64,000 bases of DNA from Bacteroidota bacterium. GTDB taxonomy: Bacteria; Bacteroidota; Bacteroidia; Chitinophagales; Saprospiraceae. The position numbers were made by a program, and so were the translations under genes. The stretch spans positions 62,001-126,000 of the forward strand of contig JAKOVW010000039.1 of the NCBI GenBank assembly GCA_029781865.1, in the 5' to 3' direction. A model generated the notes under the pieces. That model made no database searches. It had not been told where the DNA came from and saw nothing but the letters and a program-made list of their open reading frames with translations. This document shows, piece after piece, positions 28,027 through 37,105 of the stretch. Numbering within the stretch: position 1 is the first letter of the stretch; each line of letters opens with the position of its first letter.

Positions 28027-28335
28027 ATGAAGAAGATTAAGGTAACATTTAATCCTGTCCAACTCGATTATTCCTGTGAACTTATGAGGGCTCTGGCCCA
28101 TCCACTACGACTTAAGATTCTGGAATTTATTGACAGGAATGGCTCTGTAAACGTCAACAAAATTTACAGCAGCCTCAAAATCGAACAATCCGTTACATCA
28201 CAACATCTCAGTATACTCCGACTTACCGGGGTTATTTCAACTGAAAAAGCTGGAAAATTTGTGCATTGCACCATTAATTATGATTGCTTAGCCAAGGCTG
28301 AACGGGCAGTTAATAATTTTTTGGGAAGAAGCTGA
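28027..28335 (+). CDS. ArsR-like winged-helix regulator (paralogue 2)
   Basis: The 102-residue protein shares the order and key residues of its upstream neighbour. QLDYS leads into a helix (LMRALAHPLRLKILEFI), then LKIEQSVTSQHLSILRLTGV and the wing STEKAGKFVHCTINYD. It has three cysteines, but not in the classical ArsR metal-binding motif. It has its own promoter. The pair looks like a gene duplication that diverged. Confidence 0.85.
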   Translation: MKKIKVTFNPVQLDYSCELMRALAHPLRLKILEFIDRNGSVNVNKIYSSLKIEQSVTSQHLSILRLTGVISTEKAGKFVHCTINYDCLAKAERAVNNFLGRS

Positions 28336-28753
28336 GGATTAATAAGCAGTTTAGCTTTTTAGTCTGTCAGGCTGATGGGTTTTGACTATATGGCATTTGC
28401 CTATAGGATTTTAAGAATTGTAATTATTTGATTTTCAATGTGTAATATGCATTGAAAACGAAATAAATGTGAAGTATATAAAAAACTCGCTTTTCAGAGA
28501 AGGCACTGAATAGATGCTTTTCATACAGAAAATTGTGACTAAGTCCTTAAGTATGGTCAAATCTGCTTGTCAGTAGATGCTACAACCTATCAATTCAGAA
28601 TATTTCATCCTTCGAATGTCCGGTATGTTTTCGATTGCACCTTGAATTAATATTCTAACAATAGAATGAACTCAAACCGAATTTACTCTGGCTTCTTGTT
28701 GGAAAAATTCATAATAATCTCAATTCCATCAGTCAAACTAATAGCCTAATAGT
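28336..28753. other. Intergenic region, no gene seen
   Basis: About 420 bp separate the ArsR-like gene and the end of lspA. No frame, hairpin terminator or repeat stands out on either strand. Confidence 0.5.
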
Positions 28754-29386
28754 CTAAACACCTTCAACCTTTTTATCCATCTTTTTATAAAAAATGAAAA
28801 ACAGGCAGATTCCGCAAAAAATAGAGGAATCCGCGATGTTGAATACCGGTCTGAAAAACTCAAAGTCCTGTCCTCCCCAGAATGGAACCCAGTTGGGTAA
28901 ATCCGTTTTGAAGAAGGGGAAATAAAGCATATCGACGACCTTGCCCATCAGGAATGGAGCATAGCCGCCTTCCTCCGGAAAAAGTTTGGCCAGTCCACCG
29001 TGGTAAGGTGAGGAAGAAAAGATCATCCCGTAGAAAGCCGAATCGATGATATTGCCAAGCGCTCCGGCCAGAATCATGGAAAAAGCGATGATGACCCCTT
29101 TGTTTTCACCTCCTTTGATCATTTTGTATAAGAGGAAAAATAAAAATCCAACGGCAATAATCCGGAATACGCTCAGGATGAGCTTACCATAGGCACCACC
29201 CAGGCTGAGGCCGAAGGCCATGCCCTCATTTTCAACAAAATGTATACGAGCCCAGGAGAGCCCAAACATCAGGAACTCCTGACCTTGCTCCATATGAGTT
29301 TTGATCCAGATTTTTGAAGATTGATCAATGATCAAAATGGCTACAATAACAATTGTAGCAAGTAAAAACAGTCTATTGAATTGCAT
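28754..29386 (-). CDS. lspA: Lipoprotein signal peptidase (signal peptidase II)
   Basis: The 210-residue membrane protein has four predicted helices and the two catalytic aspartate motifs of LspA: GALGNIIDSAFYG (about residue 113) and VFNIADSSIFCG (about 187). The FVENEGMAFGL motif lies near residue 51. It cleaves the signal of prolipoproteins after lipid attachment. It is somewhat longer than the proteobacterial enzyme because of a loop between the aspartates, as is usual in Bacteroidota. Its first about 63 codons are repeated as a fragment at 30.8-31.0 kb. Confidence 0.95.
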   Translation of the reverse strand: MQFNRLFLLATIVIVAILIIDQSSKIWIKTHMEQGQEFLMFGLSWARIHFVENEGMAFGLSLGGAYGKLILSVFRIIAVGFLFFLLYKMIKGGENKGVIIAFSMILAGALGNIIDSAFYGMIFSSSPYHGGLAKLFPEEGGYAPFLMGKVVDMLYFPFFKTDLPNWVPFWGGQDFEFFRPVFNIADSSIFCGICLFFIFYKKMDKKVEGV

Positions 29387-29421
29387 GAGGCTGCAAAAAT
29401 AGGAAAAACGGGGAAGCGGAG
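29198..29421. repeat. lspA 5' direct repeat, copy 1 (inside intact gene)
   Basis: This stretch, covering the start of lspA and about 35 bp upstream, is repeated in the same orientation at 30777-31001 with roughly a dozen differences. The two copies flank the HigB/HigA pair and a set of palindromic repeats. Confidence 0.85.
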
Positions 29422-29546
29422 TAATGGGGAGATAGGGAGAAGGGAAGAAGGTGAGATGGGACTAAGGAGAGCAGAAGTGAAATATTCAATTAGTATAATT
29501 AAAAGTTGCTCCTATTACAAGTGGATCCCATATTGGGAACATTTTG

Positions 29547-29554
29547 CATCTTTG
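29547..29554 (+). promoter_or_regulatory. Possible -7 element (CATCTTTG) for higB
   Basis: CATCTTTG, one base from TAnnTTTG, lies 16 bp before the preferred TTG start of higB. The same box is used at 27976. No clear -33 element is seen. Confidence 0.3.
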
Positions 29555-29569
29555 TTGAAAGAAAATTAT

Positions 29570-29863
29570 TTGAGCGTAATTTCAAAGAAAATCTTGCTTG
29601 AGTTTTGGATCAAACATTCTGATTGCCAACAATCATTGAAATCATGGTTTCAAGAAACTAGTAATGCAGTATGGAATAGCCCAAAAGAGCTAAAAACAGA
29701 CTATCCAACTGCAAGTTTCTTAATGGATAATCGCGTGGTGTTTAATATTAAAGGAAATAAATACAGGCTAATTGTAAAAATAAATTACGACTACCATATG
29801 ATTTGGATTCGATTTATCGGAACGCATAGCGAATATGATAAAATTGATGCTACTAAAATTTAG
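29570..29863 (+). CDS. higB: HigB-type toxin (RelE superfamily mRNA interferase)
   Basis: The open frame extends upstream to 29381, but homology-like sequence starts only at LSVISKKILLEFW. The TTG at 29570, giving 97 residues, is therefore preferred and matches the normal HigB length. The motif order HSDCQQSLKSWF, NIKGNKYRLIVKINYD and IRFIGTHSEYDKIDA is characteristic of the HigB family, which cleaves mRNA on ribosomes. The antitoxin gene follows 5 bp later. It uses higB-before-higA order, normal for this family. Confidence 0.85.
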   Translation: MSVISKKILLEFWIKHSDCQQSLKSWFQETSNAVWNSPKELKTDYPTASFLMDNRVVFNIKGNKYRLIVKINYDYHMIWIRFIGTHSEYDKIDATKI

Positions 29864-29868
29864 AATTT

Positions 29869-30228
29869 ATGATAATCAAACCAATTAAAAATAAAAAGGA
29901 TTATCAAAACGCTTTAGATAGACTTGAAATCATTTTTGATTCAAAAAAAGGTTCACCTAATGGCGATGAATTGGAAATACTGGGAATTTTAATTGAGAAA
30001 TATGAAGATGAACATTTTCCAATCGGGTTCCCGGATCCAATTGAAGCTATTAAATTCAGAATGGAGCAACTCGGATACAATCAAACGGATCTGGCAAATA
30101 TTATCGGACTTAAAAGCCGTGCAAGTGAAATTTTAAATAAGAAAAGAAAGTTGACCCTCGAAATGATTCGTTTGTTACACGAACGATTGAACATTCCAAC
30201 GGAAGTATTGATTCAATCCTATGAATGA
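29869..30228 (+). CDS. higA: HigA-type antitoxin with XRE helix-turn-helix
   Basis: The 119-residue protein has an N-terminal helical segment that probably binds the toxin. The C-terminal XRE-type HTH (about residues 58-110) contains MEQLGYNQTDLANIIGLKSR and EMIRLLHERLNIP. HigA neutralises HigB and usually represses the operon. The gene starts 5 bp after higB. Confidence 0.88.
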   Translation: MIIKPIKNKKDYQNALDRLEIIFDSKKGSPNGDELEILGILIEKYEDEHFPIGFPDPIEAIKFRMEQLGYNQTDLANIIGLKSRASEILNKKRKLTLEMIRLLHERLNIPTEVLIQSYE

Positions 30229-30231
30229 TTA

Positions 30232-30777
30232 GCTCGGCGTAGGTTGCGCCTACGTCGCTGCGTACGGCAAACTCCGTATGCCAATTCACATTACGACCTA
30301 TCCATATCATTTTTTCAATTTTATTTCTTTTAAATGCTAGCGTTTTATTTTGATGGCAAGCTTAATTATTTCTCAAAGCAATAAATCTTTTCAAAACGGA
30401 TTTTTTCTGACACACAGACGTAGGCACAGCCTACGCCTAGCTTGCTTTAATTTAGAATTGATTTTTTATTAATTGCAATTTCATTACTCGGCATAGGTTG
30501 CGCCTACGTCGCTGCGTACGGCAAACTCCGTTTGCCCAATTACATTACGACCTATCCATTTCATTTTTATAATTTTCATTCCTTCCTATACTAATAATTT
30601 ATATTGTTTGCAAATAAAAATAAATAGTCCAAGCATCAACTCTTTGCAAAACAGATTTTTTCTGACACACAGACGCAGGCACAGCCTACGCCTAGCATGA
30701 TCTAATTTAGAATTGAAATATTATTATTAAAATAAACATATTGAAAACTAATTCATTAATTTCGAATTAGCTATAGA
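30232..30777. repeat. Palindromic composite repeat, copy 1 (two A-B units plus tail)
   Basis: Element A (GGCGTAGG...GCGTACGGCAAACTCCG) occurs at about 30232 and 30487. Element B (ATTTTTTCTGACACACAGACG..AGCCTACGCC) occurs at about 30392 and 30648. B is similar to the reverse complement of A, and each has an internal GTAGGC..GCCTAC palindrome. A tail ends at 30777 with TTAGCTATAGAC. The part 30392-30777 is repeated at 36611-36997. It is non-coding and MITE-like. Confidence 0.8.
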
Positions 30778-30965
30778 CCCAGGCTGAGGCCGAAGGCCAT
30801 GCCTTCATTTTCAACAAAATGTATACAAGCCCAGGAGAGCCCAAACATCAGAAACTCCTGACCTTGCTCCATATGAGTTTTGATCCAGATTTTTATAGAT
30901 TGATCAATGATCAAAATGGTTACAATAACAATTGTAACAAGTAAAAACAGTCTATTGAATTTCAT
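30778..30965 (-). pseudogene. Truncated duplicate of lspA (first 63 codons)
   Basis: From ATG at 30965 this frame encodes MKFNRLFLLVTIVIV and continues, almost identical to the first 63 residues of LspA, then stops a few codons into the adjoining repeat. Both catalytic aspartates are missing, so it cannot be active. The homology begins exactly at the edge of the composite repeat tail (30777/30778), which marks a recombination junction. Confidence 0.88.
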
Positions 30966-31412
30966 GAGGCTGCAAAAATAGGAAAAACGGGGAAGAGGAG
31001 TGAATATGGGACCTGATGCGGCAAAAGTTAAGATACGCATCCATTAGCAAGATGTATCAAAAAAATTGATATGCTAATTTATAAGACAAGCTCTAGTTTC
31101 AAATTAAAAAAAGGTGACCTGCTTTCCGGACAAATAAAATTGGAAAATAATCAGACACCTATCTGAAATCCATAAAATATTCTTGCATCATTTGCCTTAA
31201 TAGTTCGTAGGGATTTTTCCCTTTTTTGAGAAATCTCGTTTTTAAACTTTGGAAATAAACAATCACTTTTTTATTTTGCATCCAATTTAGCATATACTTA
31301 CTTTTAGTGCTCCATTTTTGAGGATATTCGGATCAAATTGATTTTTTCAATTGATTATCATCTCAAATTTAAACAGATGAGAAAGTTTATCATTATTGGC
31401 AATTATTTACCT

Positions 31413-31422
31413 CCCCCCCCCC
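31413..31422 (+). repeat. Homopolymeric C10 tract
   Basis: Ten consecutive C residues lie in an AT-rich spacer about 115 bp before the LytTR gene. The rest of the 31002-31536 spacer shows no gene. Confidence 0.9.
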
Positions 31423-31536
31423 GTATACGAATTATTTCGTAACAGATTCTCTGGTCTTATTGCGAATAATAGAAGAGCCGCATTTTTCCATCTGGCAGAA
31501 CAACTTTTCTTATCTTCATTCTGATTTATTTTTCAT

Positions 31537-31899
31537 ATGAGACTGATCGAGAATAAGCTAAATGAAAAAATAACACTTAGTTTAGAAGGGAAATTGATCC
31601 TGTTTAATTCAAATGAAATAATCATTATTGCCGGACATAAACAAAGCACCAGATTCTTTATAGAAAATAAAGATATTTTGACTAGCTCTTATCATTTAGG
31701 ACATTTTAAAAATTTAATTGAGCAATGCCGATTGGAAAAAGTACATCGCTCTTACTTTATTAACACGGATAAGATTCAGATGTATGAAATTGCAGATGAA
31801 ACCATATTAATGTCAAATAACGAAAGAGTGCCACTGGGAAGATTTTACAAAAAAGAGTTTTTGAAACGGATTGGCTTTTATCCTGATATTAAAAAATAA
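31537..31899 (+). CDS. LytTR-domain DNA-binding protein
   Basis: The 120-residue protein is essentially a lone LytTR domain. Key positions are KDILTSSYHLGHFKNLIEQC and VHRSYFINTDKIQMYEI, followed by the C-terminal VPLGRFYKKEFLKRI. The receiver domain usual in LytR/AlgR regulators is absent. It lies 118 bp upstream of the ATG of a secreted-protein operon and is likely to regulate it or be cotranscribed with it. Confidence 0.85.
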   Translation: MRLIENKLNEKITLSLEGKLILFNSNEIIIIAGHKQSTRFFIENKDILTSSYHLGHFKNLIEQCRLEKVHRSYFINTDKIQMYEIADETILMSNNERVPLGRFYKKEFLKRIGFYPDIKK

Positions 31900-32017
31900 G
31901 GTTTGAGTGAATTATTTATCAATTAAAGTGAAAAAATATTACGTTGGAGTGAAATGGTATTTTACAAAACATTTGAGCAGCAACTTTGAGTTATTGATTC
32001 ACTCAAATAAAAATCAA

Positions 32018-33790
32018 ATGAAAAAATCAATTTTATCTCGCAACACGATTGCGCAAGTAGTAATTACTTATTTTAAAGCACTACTTAGTTATACTATATT
32101 ATTACTTTTTATTGCTGCTTTGCCTGGAATATCGACATGCCAGTGTCCATCGAGTTATAATGGATATATGACTAGTGATCAAACCAATGCAACAAATTGC
32201 GGGTTTAGACAAATTGAAGCTGCAATTAATTTAAATGGCGTCTCCACCTTTGATGGATGGGGAAGAATGAATGTTGTTTTTTCAAATAACGTTAAAATTC
32301 TCGGCACGCCTACAGCGCTTAAAACCTATATTAAGGACATTTCTGTTCTTTCTGATTATGAAGTTACATTTAAATTAGGACCTGTATGTGAAGACGTTTA
32401 TAGCATTACAGATGATGATCATTTAATCAGAATTATATACACATTATTATCAGGAACTTCAGCCACTGCTGAAACATACTTTACAAGATTAGCATATGGT
32501 TGCTTTAATTCATGCTCTAATTACTCAGAAGCGGCTGATATAACTATTGATGTTGATCCATTCGAACTTAATGGTAATGTTATAGCACCAGGTGAATTTA
32601 GTTGTTCAGGAGGCAGCAGCACTGACCATGGTCTTCCAGATCGAAACATAAATGTCTCAATGATTAATAGTCCATATTGGAATAGCTGTGAAGACGTTCC
32701 AACTGACGGGTATGGTTATTATGAATGCAATGAACTCTGGGAAGATTGCACCTATAAAATATGTGTGACGGGACCCAATGATGACTACTGTGGTATCGAT
32801 GAGTTTGACATTGATGTTATAAGAGATCATATTCTAAATTACGAATGCTTTGAATATGAATGGCAATTTTTTTCTGCAGATGCAGATAATAATGGTTTAA
32901 TAAATACTGAAGACTTAGCGCATCTAAATTTGTATTTGATAGATGACCCTCCTTTCGGAATTCCTCTAAAATGGAAATATGTAAGCAATTCACAATTCGA
33001 TAATTTTTCTCCAAGTACATGTGACTATTATGTTCCTGTGGTTGATAACTGTTCAAATATTACAATAAATAATGATCCGACCATTGAAGATTGGTATGGC
33101 TTTCCAACTGGTGATGTCAACCACACTTGTACAACTTGTGGCTTAAGAAAAACACCTGATATTTACAACCGCTCAGTAATCTATTCTAAATCATTAAAAC
33201 TATCCAATGAAGGAAACAATTCAATTTTAATTTCATTTGATCATCCCGTACCAGTAAATCTTTGGTCAATGGCATTAAAACCTGATATTTCCGTAGATTT
33301 TATTAAAAGCATATATCTTCAAAACACAAATTCTAATGGTTTTTCTTGGAATATTGATAGAGAAAACAATATAGTAAAGTTGATTTTTACAGAATTTCAA
33401 AGAATTGACTTGCTACATTTTATGATTCATATTGAACTTAAAGAAAACGTTCAAGAAAGTGCATTAAATTGGTCTATTTATACTGGTGATTTAAAAGTTC
33501 ATAACATTTTGATAGATAAATATAAAAATTACTATACCTGGAATGTCAACTTAGAACCATCTAGTGAAATTTTTATATATCCTAATCCTGCCGAAAATAT
33601 TTTGTGCCTTCCAAGAATAAACTTAAATTTTAATGAAATATTTTTATATAATTCGAATGGAAAGCTAATTCAGAATCAAAAATTAAGTTCCACTAATTTG
33701 GATGTTTCAACACTATTGCCCGGAATGTATATTATAAGATATAAAGATGAAAATTTGGACAAAATTCTTCGATTTATTAAGTCAAAATGA
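32018..33790 (+). CDS. Secreted dockerin-like protein with T9SS type A tail
   Basis: The ATG at 32018 is preferred over a GTG at 31907 because it directly precedes a signal peptide (hydrophobic ALLSYTILLLFIAALPG). The 590-residue product has a Cys-rich N-terminal domain. A dockerin-like calcium loop, DADNNGLINTEDLAHLNLYL, lies in the middle. A T9SS type A tail (IYPNPAENILCLPRI, LLPGMYIIRYKD) closes it. Export to the surface is expected; the ligand is unknown. It overlaps the next gene by 4 bp. Confidence 0.82.
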   Translation: MKKSILSRNTIAQVVITYFKALLSYTILLLFIAALPGISTCQCPSSYNGYMTSDQTNATNCGFRQIEAAINLNGVSTFDGWGRMNVVFSNNVKILGTPTALKTYIKDISVLSDYEVTFKLGPVCEDVYSITDDDHLIRIIYTLLSGTSATAETYFTRLAYGCFNSCSNYSEAADITIDVDPFELNGNVIAPGEFSCSGGSSTDHGLPDRNINVSMINSPYWNSCEDVPTDGYGYYECNELWEDCTYKICVTGPNDDYCGIDEFDIDVIRDHILNYECFEYEWQFFSADADNNGLINTEDLAHLNLYLIDDPPFGIPLKWKYVSNSQFDNFSPSTCDYYVPVVDNCSNITINNDPTIEDWYGFPTGDVNHTCTTCGLRKTPDIYNRSVIYSKSLKLSNEGNNSILISFDHPVPVNLWSMALKPDISVDFIKSIYLQNTNSNGFSWNIDRENNIVKLIFTEFQRIDLLHFMIHIELKENVQESALNWSIYTGDLKVHNILIDKYKNYYTWNVNLEPSSEIFIYPNPAENILCLPRINLNFNEIFLYNSNGKLIQNQKLSSTNLDVSTLLPGMYIIRYKDENLDKILRFIKSK

Positions 33791-36516
33791 ATAATAAAAT
33801 ATTTCTGATTTTATTGTTCACAGGAGTTGGCTTGCTCCCATTAAAATCTCAGATCTTGTATTTCAGTGTCAACGATTCAATTGCACATCAATCGGATATC
33901 TTTGAAATGGAACTTATTACATGTACTTATAAACAAATTTGCAATGACCAACCTTATATTGATTTTTCTATCCGTCCTATAACTGATGAATGGGTTCTCA
34001 TGGAATGGGTTGGAATTTTGGGTTGGTATAATATGAATCAATGCAACAGAGGTAAGTGGGGAGGTACAATTCTTCCATCTCAAAATTTATTTCTAAATCT
34101 GGGACAAGAAAGTGATAAATATGGTAATATTTGGATTATAGGTGAATCTGGAATTGTTAAAACTAATCCACCGGGTCTTTTATATGAATATAAAGGTCCA
34201 ATTGATCTTTCATTTTATTCTGTTAGTTGGTCAACATTTCTTGATGGCAAGGTCTATTCACTTGGTTCATTAGTTAGCAATAAAAACCAAGGCCTAATTA
34301 TCGAGTTTGACACATTAAATCCTATGCTATCTAGAATAGTAAGTCGTGTACCCCCAAACTTCATTTTAAAAGGTATATTTCCAATCCATCAAAGTTGTGG
34401 AAACAATATATTAGTCGTTGCAACAAATTCTGAGTTTTACGAAGTTGATTTGAAATCAGGTGATTTAACCTTTATTTGCAACTTAGTTTTACCAGGATTT
34501 TATAATAATACATATTTAGGCTCCTCCCCCTGGCCCTATAACCCAAAAGACTGCGACGTATTTTTAGATCTCGACATAAACAACAGTTCGGGAGATATGA
34601 AAAATGGATTCATTAATACCTACTCCTGTAAGAATCGAATTACATTACTTTCAGATATTGATCCGGATGTTTTTTCGGATTACGGATTGATGGATTCTAT
34701 TACTATAAGCATTCTAAATCCACTGGATGGAAAGCAAGAAGTGATCACTTATCAAAATACAAATGCTATATCAGTTTATCAATCTAATTCCTATCTTACG
34801 CTAACCCCTTCAAGCGGAGCAACAAATGATAGTTTTAAAATAGTATTAAAGTCTTTACGGTACCAAAATACATCTTGCATGATTACAGAAGGAGACCGGT
34901 TTATTCAATTTATCGCATATAAAAATGGAATAACCGATACGGCTTATTGTACTTTACACATAACAGGACCTTTTTATTTTGCCGGAAATGACGCACAAAT
35001 AAAACTATGCAAATCTGAACCACCCTTTCCTCTATCCAATTTATTAGGTGCTTGTTATACTTCAGGAGGAACATGGTCGCCGGCTCTGAATCTGAAAGGA
35101 ATATTTGATCCGAAATTCGATACAGATTCTAATTACATCTATGTAGTAGGAGATACGATTTGTGGATTTGACACGGCAGAGATAAAAATAAATCTATTTG
35201 ATCCACCTCAAATTCATTTTCCAAACGATACCGCCTTGTGTTTTGGTGATAGTTTATTACTATCTTTTAATCCAACAGGACTTGATTTCTTATGGAATGA
35301 CGGTTCGAAGTCAGCTTCTAATATTATAAAAAATCCCGGACTCTATTGGCTGGAATTAACAAATTCCAATAATTGTTCCTATAGAGATAGCATCAGGGTC
35401 AGCTTTAACCCTATAAATGAAATTGTCAAAGATGTTTATATTTGCTCAAACACAAAGCTTAGCTATAAAAATAAATTTTATTCACCAGGCGACTTGTTTA
35501 CTGATACATTGATCTCACCTTTCGGATGTGATACCTTCCTAAAATTTCATGTGTTTGGTATTCCTGTACCGGCTCCTGGTTTAATTGCAGATACCATAAT
35601 TTGCAAAGACGCCATTACTACAATCAGCACCGATAGTAATTACAAATCCTATCTTTGGAGTACAAACCAAACTTCAAAAAGCATTCAAGCTAAAACCGGA
35701 AGCTATATACTTACGGTAACAGATCAAAACGATTGTTCAAATACCATAGCAATTACTATACATGAAGCACCCGAGATCCACTACAAACTGGAGCCGTATA
35801 ATCCGCTATGCAATGATGACAAAGGAAGAATTATCATGAAAACGACTTCCGGGGGAGTATCTCCTATACGGTATTTTTTGAATGGCTTGGAAAGTAAGAA
35901 TGGTGAGTTTGATAATTTAAGTCCGGGAACTTATATTTCAGAGATAATCGATGGAGAAGGATGTAGCAAATCTGACACCTTACATATTTTTCCGGCTTCT
36001 GCATTTAATGTCAGCATCACTGATAAAATAGAATTAGAGGCCGGTAGCTCAGTAATTATAAAATACATTGTCCTCAATGGTAGCATTCAATTGGTTTCAT
36101 TCAATCCGAATCAGGATATCACTCTGGAAGGTACAGATGGCCTGCGCATCATAGCTAAGAATGATCTTATATACGAAATTCAATTTGAAGATCAAAATGG
36201 CTGTGTGATCACAAGGACACTCCAAATTGTTGTGAAACGAAACGAAAGTCTGTATTTCCCAAATGTCTTTTCACCAAATGGTGACAACATCAATGATTTC
36301 TGGGAACCTTATATCGGATCAGAATTTCATTTCATACAATGTAAAATTTTCGATCGCTGGGGAGCATTAGTCTATTCATCAAGTTCAAAAGCAAGTTGGA
36401 ATGGCACGTTTAAAAACGAGAAATGCCTGCCTGGTGTTTATGTCTTTTATCTTGAATTAAGCGATGTAAATAATGGAGTGAAGAAAATGAGCGGTGAGAT
36501 TACATTGATAAGATAG
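33787..36516 (+). CDS. Large secreted protein with gliding-motility (T9SS type B) tail
   Basis: The 909-residue protein starts in an ATGA overlap with the upstream gene, so the two are translationally coupled. A short signal peptide (ends near residue 21) is followed by a long beta-rich region and Ig/PKD-like repeats with GLYWLELTNSNNCSYRDS-type endings. The C-terminus has the gliding-motility-associated tail (FPNVFSPNGDNINDFW, IFDRWGALVYSS). The two coexported proteins may form one surface complex; this is inference from the operon. Confidence 0.85.
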   Translation: MNNKIFLILLFTGVGLLPLKSQILYFSVNDSIAHQSDIFEMELITCTYKQICNDQPYIDFSIRPITDEWVLMEWVGILGWYNMNQCNRGKWGGTILPSQNLFLNLGQESDKYGNIWIIGESGIVKTNPPGLLYEYKGPIDLSFYSVSWSTFLDGKVYSLGSLVSNKNQGLIIEFDTLNPMLSRIVSRVPPNFILKGIFPIHQSCGNNILVVATNSEFYEVDLKSGDLTFICNLVLPGFYNNTYLGSSPWPYNPKDCDVFLDLDINNSSGDMKNGFINTYSCKNRITLLSDIDPDVFSDYGLMDSITISILNPLDGKQEVITYQNTNAISVYQSNSYLTLTPSSGATNDSFKIVLKSLRYQNTSCMITEGDRFIQFIAYKNGITDTAYCTLHITGPFYFAGNDAQIKLCKSEPPFPLSNLLGACYTSGGTWSPALNLKGIFDPKFDTDSNYIYVVGDTICGFDTAEIKINLFDPPQIHFPNDTALCFGDSLLLSFNPTGLDFLWNDGSKSASNIIKNPGLYWLELTNSNNCSYRDSIRVSFNPINEIVKDVYICSNTKLSYKNKFYSPGDLFTDTLISPFGCDTFLKFHVFGIPVPAPGLIADTIICKDAITTISTDSNYKSYLWSTNQTSKSIQAKTGSYILTVTDQNDCSNTIAITIHEAPEIHYKLEPYNPLCNDDKGRIIMKTTSGGVSPIRYFLNGLESKNGEFDNLSPGTYISEIIDGEGCSKSDTLHIFPASAFNVSITDKIELEAGSSVIIKYIVLNGSIQLVSFNPNQDITLEGTDGLRIIAKNDLIYEIQFEDQNGCVITRTLQIVVKRNESLYFPNVFSPNGDNINDFWEPYIGSEFHFIQCKIFDRWGALVYSSSSKASWNGTFKNEKCLPGVYVFYLELSDVNNGVKKMSGEITLIR

Positions 36517-36529
36517 GTAATTGGAAGTT

Positions 36530-36582
36530 CTGAGATAGGAGTGAGGAGTGAGGAGTTAGGAGTTAGGAGTGAGTAGTTATAA
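36530..36582 (+). repeat. Degenerate 7-bp repeat array E
   Basis: A short array of GGAGTGAGGAGTTAGGAG-type heptamers starts about 14 bp after the stop codon of the secreted protein and reads in the same direction. It is the shortest copy of the family here. Confidence 0.75.
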
Positions 36583-36610
36583 AACGCCACATCTGTATAA
36601 GATAATTATG

Positions 36611-36997
36611 CAAAACGGATTTTTTCTGACACACAGACGCAGGCACAGCCTACGCCTATCATGATCTGATTTAGATTTGAATTTTTATTTAATTGAAATT
36701 TATATAGCTCGGCGTAGGCTGCGCCTACGTCGCTGCGTACGGCAAACTCCGTTTGCCAAATTACATTACGACCAATCCATTTCATTTTTGCAACTTTATT
36801 TCTTTCTAATGATAACAATTTGTGTTGATAACAAACTGAATTGTTTTTCCACGAAATAAATATTGAAAAACAGATTTTTTCTGACACACAGACGTAGGCA
36901 AAGCCTACGTCTAGCATGATCTAATTTAAAATTGAAATATTATTATCAAAATAAACATATGGAAAACTAATTTATTAATTTCGAATTAGCTATAGAC
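36611..36997. repeat. Palindromic composite repeat, copy 2
   Basis: This 387-bp copy of the 30392-30777 element keeps the order B (about 36611), A (about 36718), B (about 36866), tail ending TTAGCTATAGAC. The two copies are in direct orientation and bracket 5.8 kb with the lspA fragment, the LytTR gene and both secreted-protein genes. No gene is seen up to 37105. Confidence 0.85.
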
Positions 36998-37105
36998 TTC
37001 TTCCCTACAGACTATAGACTATATGCTATAAACGCTCAACTAATTCCAAGCCGCCACCACCTCATTTTCCCCAAAACCCTATTCATCCTGAATTGTTTAC
37101 TTCCT

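Noticed and set aside
29381-29569. Extended start of the HigB frame
   Set aside because: The extension overlaps the lspA start and its leader repeat, and normal HigB length is reached from TTG 29570.
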